A stretch of 10,358 nucleotides of DNA from JABSQH01 sp039194665 (GTDB taxonomy: Bacteria > Actinomycetota > Acidimicrobiia > Acidimicrobiales > Ilumatobacteraceae). Positions 7,001 to 10,358 of the stretch are shown here, one piece after another; the first letter of the stretch is position 1; every line of letters starts with the position of its first letter. A model generated the notes under the pieces. That model made no database searches. It was not told the origin of the DNA and saw nothing but the letters and a program-made list of their open reading frames with translations. Location of the stretch: positions 1 through 10,358 of the forward strand of contig JBCCVW010000176.1 in the NCBI GenBank assembly GCA_039194665.1, given 5' to 3'. A program made the translations under genes and the position numbers.

Positions 7001-9337
7001 CTCGGAGCTACCGCCGTGTTACTCGTGATCGCCGTGCTCGCCGCGGCAATCGCACTCGTGCTGCGCAACGACGCACTCGAAAGCGAGGCCGAAGCTGTCA
7101 GCGCTCGCTCGGATGCGGAGACTGCTCAGTCGGCGGCAGAAGCCGCGCGCAGCGAAGCTGAATCGCAAGCCGCCGCTGCACGCCAGGCGCGGAACGAGTC
7201 TGAACGTAGCGAGTCGGCGGCGGTCACGGCTCGGGCCGACTCTGAAGTCGAGCGCTTGGCAGCACTGTCCGACGCACAAATCTCGTTTGCTCCAGACAGG
7301 GCGATACTGCTGGCGCTCGAAGCCCACCGCCGCGGCGGCGATGCCCGAACCCTCGCCGCCGTGCAACGGTCCATCGCCAACGAGCCTCGACTCCGCCGCA
7401 TCATCGATCTCGGCCTCGACTTCACCGGGAGAACCGGCACTGTGCTGTCAGACGATGGGAGTCGTGCTGTTGTCTGGGACGGCGACACGAGTGAACTCGT
7501 CTGGTTCGACCTGAATGACATATCCGAAATCGCTCGCGTGCCAACTGCGGCGCCGATCGGTCGGTTGATTGCGTCGCCGAGCTTGCGCACCGTGGCGACT
7601 TTCGACGACGACGCCGCGATGACCGTCTACAGAGCCGATGAGTCCGGAGCCGAAGCGGTGCTCCGTCAACCCAATCGACTTCCATCGCATCTGGCCAACG
7701 ACCAGAGCATCCTCGTCCAAGACAACCTCGCCGGTGGCCCCGAAACGGTTCCTTACGTCTTGGTCGACATTGCAACGCAGCAAGACGTCGGAGGATTCAC
7801 CGTCGGCGGTTTCCCAATCCTCGTCCATCACACACCCGACAGCAACAGCGCCTGGGTGTGGTTCGATGAGATCATCGGGACAGACGACAGAGACAGTGAG
7901 CTGTGGCAGACGAACTTGGCCCGATTCGATTCGCAGACCGGCGCCGAGCTCGAGCGCATCACGCTGATCGGGAGCGAGGATGTTGACACGAGCCTCGTGT
8001 CGATCGACGTCGGCGAGGACGGTCGCGTGCTCACCGGCTACAGCAACGGGACGGTGACAACGCATCGATCTCCACTCATGCCAGTCGTGCCGATCGGAAT
8101 CTCTGCGCAAGCGGTCGATCTCGTCGTCGCTAGCAGCGGCGGCCGCATGCTGACCGCCGACGAGCGTTCGGTACGGGTCTGGGAAGGCAACGCGGAATCG
8201 GCGCGCGAGCTCGATGTCGCAAACGCACTCGCCGCATCGACTGACGGCAACACGACGGTCGTCGTCACGCGCGACGGGATTCTGCGATTCGACGAGGACG
8301 ACCGGCTGCTCAGGCTCGACCAGTTCCCGGCCGAGGGTGACGGCGCACAAGTCAGTCCAAACGTGCCATGGCTGAACTTCTACGACCGCGATGCCAACAC
8401 CATGCGTTTCGTCGCCATGTCCGACGGGCGTGCTGTCGAGTCCGATCTAAGCGACGTTCACCCCGAGTTGATCGCCACCTCTCCGTGGTACTCGACCGAC
8501 GGCGAGTGGTATTTGACTATTGGTGCTCAGCCGGATCAAGTCGAGGTTTCCGTTGCCCGAATCGACGGGTCGGAACGGCGATCGATCGATCTGACCGACG
8601 CGCTGGGATTGACACCCAACGACGGCATTGCTATTCGACCGTTGGTCGGTGGTCGCGAGTTGCTGGTCGTTGCGGAGCCGCTGGAGGGCCAGCCGTATGC
8701 GCTGCGCTACGACATCGATGCTTCGGCCGTGGTCGCTGGTCCCTTGGAATTGGAGTTCGCCGGCCGGGCAACCGTGCTGCGCGACGGGCGCACGATCGTC
8801 GATGCCGCAACTGATGGCCTGCTCATCATCTCTGCAGACATGACTGACGTCGTGAAACTGCCCGAACGTGGATGGTGGGTCCAGCACCAGCACCCGACGA
8901 CCAACGAGGTGCTCCTCTCCGGGTTCGACGACTCGACGCTCGGCATCCTCGATCCAGACGACGGATCGATCCGTGACCTCCAACCGTCGACGGAGATCGT
9001 GAATAGCGCGGCCTTCTCGCCTGACGGCGAGCGAATCGCTGTCGTGGTGCCGTCGGCTGGCGTGCAGATTTACGACACCGAGTCGGGGGAGCAGATCGGT
9101 ATCCCGATGGTGCCGAGCGGACAAGCGATCGGTGGGGAGATCGGTGTGTCGTGGTCACCAGACGGCAACAGCGTGTGGTTCATTCCGAGCGGCGGCCCAG
9201 TGGCGTTCGCCTCCTCCGAGGAGGAATGGCTGCGTATCGCCTGCGAGATCGTCGATCGAGAGCTCACCGTCGAGGAGTGGACGACCTTCGTGTCGCCCGA
9301 CGAACCTCCCATCCCGGCCTGTCCTGCCAGCGAGTGA
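4013..9337 (+). CDS. Giant membrane-anchored regulator: SARP winged helix, BTAD, Ser/Thr kinase, nSTAND1 NTPase, TM helix, beta-propeller
   Basis: This encodes 1774 residues. Domains in order: an OmpR/SARP-like winged helix (11-100); BTAD (107-253); a protein kinase (267-522); an nSTAND1 P-loop NTPase starting NPYVGLHAF (546 to about 960); a membrane helix (996-1017); an Ala/Glu/Ser-rich helix (1019-1085); a family-typical DRAILLALEAHRR segment; and a degenerate WD40-like propeller (1130-1735). Kinase residues: GEG loop 274-276, K296, E315, HRD 388-390 with N395, DFG 408-410, APE 430-432. R392 replaces the usual catalytic-loop lysine. NTPase: Walker A GPSGSGKSS (586-594), Walker B ending LDQFEE (D675, E678, E679), and the HEALLRDWPLLRSW signature from 893. 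Basic residues before the membrane helix put the N-terminus in the cytoplasm and the propeller outside. The tail, with W1739, C1744, E1755-W1756 and C1770, matches the end seen in other nSTAND1-propeller proteins. Likely role: a stimulus sensed by the propeller is relayed through NTP-driven switching to kinase and DNA-binding activity. Targets and ligand are unknown. Confidence 0.93.
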   Translation: MVSERTVTMRGLVRLLGPVTIERRDESVELGERLQRLLAGLALDRNTVVPRDRLIDIVWGEEPPEGAERTLRVYITRLRQAIDPDNGARLEYRAPGYIVHLDDDEIDTGRFEATLDRALSSLRVADAENAVGLLDAAIEEWHGPAVASFADEEWARPSAIRLEERLLEAREAHVEARIALHDTERAVAEAQQLVHEHPLRERPRALLMQALYDSGRQAEALRVFAEFRSFLAEETGLDPSAELSELEGRILRRERAEGAALRSLRGYELAERVGEGAYAVVHRARQPELERDVAIKIIRAELADRPEFIRRFEFEAQTVSRIEHPNVVPLYDYWREPGAGFLVMRLLRGGNVESALRSRGPYSAEQIGRLVTDVGGALAAAHRAGIVHRDVRPANLLLDEDGTTFLSDFGIALPLGDTDELPITSPAHAAPEVLRGEPVGVTADVLSLAVTVFELLTGRLPFADTTDRATLLTRQLNEPLPAITNFRSDVDGAVDLVIAKATAKAPSERYATVEAFVADLLSALVGTSDNGVLDDRPVIVGAEVANPYVGLHAFTEADTDRYHGREALVDDVIKQMTAHRFVCVVGPSGSGKSSAVRAGVVPALRGGAVPHSDQWFLTTMVPGRDPFESLETALLRVAVNPPATLRSQLAEAGGLDRAVRRALPADGAELVLVLDQFEELFRTSDPDGCARFLEEIANAVEAPDSTLRVVATLRADHFDEPLRYSSIAGLVSHGAVDIQPMTAEELERSIVRPARAVGVDVDPALVAELVAGVAQRPAALPLLQFALTELFDRRVAGTMLASSYDDIGGLTGAIAVRADEIAAAAPEDEAEIRRIFGRLVAVSEGDDRRRRALRSEFGNGERTRELLDAFLAARLLAADRDPATRAPTVEVAHEALLRDWPLLRSWIDDDRADLATLHRVNASTAAWTASEHDEGELARGGRLDAAIELERGHDDWLSLEEREWVRRSVELADAEESERQTTAERDRRQNRRLRGLLGATAVLLVIAVLAAAIALVLRNDALESEAEAVSARSDAETAQSAAEAARSEAESQAAAARQARNESERSESAAVTARADSEVERLAALSDAQISFAPDRAILLALEAHRRGGDARTLAAVQRSIANEPRLRRIIDLGLDFTGRTGTVLSDDGSRAVVWDGDTSELVWFDLNDISEIARVPTAAPIGRLIASPSLRTVATFDDDAAMTVYRADESGAEAVLRQPNRLPSHLANDQSILVQDNLAGGPETVPYVLVDIATQQDVGGFTVGGFPILVHHTPDSNSAWVWFDEIIGTDDRDSELWQTNLARFDSQTGAELERITLIGSEDVDTSLVSIDVGEDGRVLTGYSNGTVTTHRSPLMPVVPIGISAQAVDLVVASSGGRMLTADERSVRVWEGNAESARELDVANALAASTDGNTTVVVTRDGILRFDEDDRLLRLDQFPAEGDGAQVSPNVPWLNFYDRDANTMRFVAMSDGRAVESDLSDVHPELIATSPWYSTDGEWYLTIGAQPDQVEVSVARIDGSERRSIDLTDALGLTPNDGIAIRPLVGGRELLVVAEPLEGQPYALRYDIDASAVVAGPLELEFAGRATVLRDGRTIVDAATDGLLIISADMTDVVKLPERGWWVQHQHPTTNEVLLSGFDDSTLGILDPDDGSIRDLQPSTEIVNSAAFSPDGERIAVVVPSAGVQIYDTESGEQIGIPMVPSGQAIGGEIGVSWSPDGNSVWFIPSGGPVAFASSEEEWLRIACEIVDRELTVEEWTTFVSPDEPPIPACPASE

Positions 9338-9367
9338 CAACGTCTCGCTGCCGGAACCTCGAATCCA

Positions 9368-9385
9368 TGCCGCCCGCGGGCGGCA
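9368..9385. terminator. 18-bp perfect palindrome after the large gene
   Basis: TGCCGCCCGCGGGCGGCA is perfectly self-complementary. It begins 30 bp after the TGA of the large regulator and ends 19 bp before the acetyltransferase start. As RNA it would form a strong GC stem with a tiny loop, a plausible terminator without a U-tract. As DNA it could equally be an operator for the downstream gene. Confidence 0.4.
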
Positions 9386-9404
9386 CACGTGCGATCGTGC
9401 TGGA

Positions 9405-10358
9405 GTGACCGACTTCGAGATCCGCCAGATCGGCGCCGATGAGGCGCGACCCATTGCCGACGTTGTACGCGCGTCGTTGCTCGGTGGCCCGATCTCGGAC
9501 GAAGATGCCGAGTGGGGCAAACGAACATGGTCGGAGGGTCGCTTCCTCGCCGCGTTCGAGGGCGATCGTGCGGTCGGTCATGTTGGTTCGTTCGACTCCG
9601 ACTCCACGGTTCCTGGCGGCGCCCGATTGCGAACCGCTGGGGTGACCCGCGTCGGCGTTCTGCCAACACACACCCGGCGCGGGCTGCTGACCACGATGAT
9701 GCACCGGCTGCTCGAAGAAGAACGCGACGCAGGCTCGGTACTCGCAACGCTGTGGGCCAGCGAGACATCGATCTATGGGCGTTTCGGGTTCGGGCACGCC
9801 ACCGACACCCAGTCGATCGAGATCGATGCGCGGGCCGCCCGGCCGTTGCGCGGCACTCCGACCGGATCAATGCGGCTGCTCGACCGCACCGCACTCGACA
9901 GCGTGGTGCCCCCGCTGTACGAACGTGTCGCCCGATGGCGCACCGGGTCGATGAGCCGCCAGCGGTGGATGTGGGAACGCAGCCTCAAGGCGGCGCGCGA
10001 ACCGGCCACCGGGAACGAAGCGCCTGGCTCGTATGTGGCGGTCCACACCGACGCTGCTGGCGTCGACGATGGCTTCGTGCACTACGAGGTGTCGTGGACG
10101 CCACGCCGGGCGGGCAAGATCGTCGGCAAGGGCAGTGTCTTCGAACTGTGGGGCGCCGACGGCCGCATCGAGACGGAGCTGTGGCGGTATCTGCTCACCG
10201 TCGATCTCGTCGCCACATGGCATGGCCAAGCGCGCCCGGTCGACGATCCGATCCGCCACCTGTTCGCCGATGGGCGGGGGTACGCAATCAACCAGCGATA
10301 TGACGAGCTGTGGCTCCGGCTACTCGACGTGGACGCCGCACTCACCGGCCGTACCTAC
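9405..10358 (+). CDS. Eis-like GNAT N-acetyltransferase, 3' end cut by the window
   Basis: An open frame from GTG 9405 runs to the last base, giving 318 residues without a stop; Eis family proteins are usually about 400, so roughly the last 80-90 are missing. It begins TDFEIRQIGADEARPIADVV, an N-terminal GNAT fold. The acetyl-CoA loop is AGVTRVGVLPTHTRRGLL (78-95), with the V-x-V-x-P-x-x-x-R-R-G signature. WASETSIYGRFGFG (117-130) carries Y124, equivalent to the general-acid tyrosine (Tyr126) of mycobacterial Eis. The sequence ends LLDVDAALTGRTY, typical of the central-to-C-terminal part. Eis enzymes transfer acetyl groups to amines, including aminoglycosides at several positions and protein lysines; the natural substrate here is unknown. 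The C-terminal carboxylate used in catalysis lies outside the window. No strong ribosome site precedes the GTG (only GGA directly before it), and no other in-frame start fits better. Confidence 0.9.
   Translation, partial: MTDFEIRQIGADEARPIADVVRASLLGGPISDEDAEWGKRTWSEGRFLAAFEGDRAVGHVGSFDSDSTVPGGARLRTAGVTRVGVLPTHTRRGLLTTMMHRLLEEERDAGSVLATLWASETSIYGRFGFGHATDTQSIEIDARAARPLRGTPTGSMRLLDRTALDSVVPPLYERVARWRTGSMSRQRWMWERSLKAAREPATGNEAPGSYVAVHTDAAGVDDGFVHYEVSWTPRRAGKIVGKGSVFELWGADGRIETELWRYLLTVDLVATWHGQARPVDDPIRHLFADGRGYAINQRYDELWLRLLDVDAALTGRTY

Noticed and set aside
7448..8350. Minus-strand open frame of 300 codons opposite the propeller
   Set aside because: The plus strand shows repeated propeller-blade motifs; the antisense product has no recognisable motif.
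9512..10303. Plus-strand open frame of 263 codons near the window end
   Set aside because: Arg-rich frame shadowing the Eis-like gene, which is read in another frame and runs off the edge without a stop.

Overview
The window is GC-rich, codes in GC-biased codons, often starts genes with GTG and carries families typical of high-GC Actinobacteria: SARP-type regulators, an actinobacterial Bax-inhibitor protein starting MSNPVFNEK, and an Eis-like acetyltransferase. A marine or soil member of the Acidimicrobiia is my best guess. That placement is inference from gene style, not from a marker gene. There are no rRNA or tRNA genes, CRISPR arrays or transposases.

Layout. Bases 1-244 are a perfect 112-bp fold-back around a 20-bp centre. 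It lies at the window edge and cuts the end of a BTAD-domain regulator gene (stop at 340); I read it as a probable contig-end artefact. A small possibly ferritin-like gene follows (to 836). A 126-nt imperfect hairpin fills the gap to two minus-strand genes: a membrane protein with an HExxH motif (970-1665) and, upstream of it, a seven-helix Bax inhibitor-1/YccA family protein (1685-2515). A 331-bp divergent intergenic region with three 13-bp tandem repeats and a small dyad leads to a plus-strand sigma-70 gene without region 1.1 (2847-3782). After a hairpin and an 11-bp-spaced direct repeat comes the main gene (4013-9337). A truncated Eis-type acetyltransferase gene (9405 to the window end) closes the window.

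The centrepiece is the 1774-residue protein. It joins, in order, a SARP-like winged helix, a BTAD tetratricopeptide domain, a Ser/Thr kinase, an nSTAND1 P-loop NTPase, one transmembrane helix, an Ala/Glu-rich helix and a degenerate beta-propeller with a two-cysteine tail. It looks like a whole signalling route in one membrane-anchored polypeptide: propeller outside, NTPase and kinase inside, DNA-binding head at the N-terminus. The other genes are mainly housekeeping or stress-related (sigma factor, Bax inhibitor, membrane metalloprotease-like protein), and nothing visible ties them to the large regulator.
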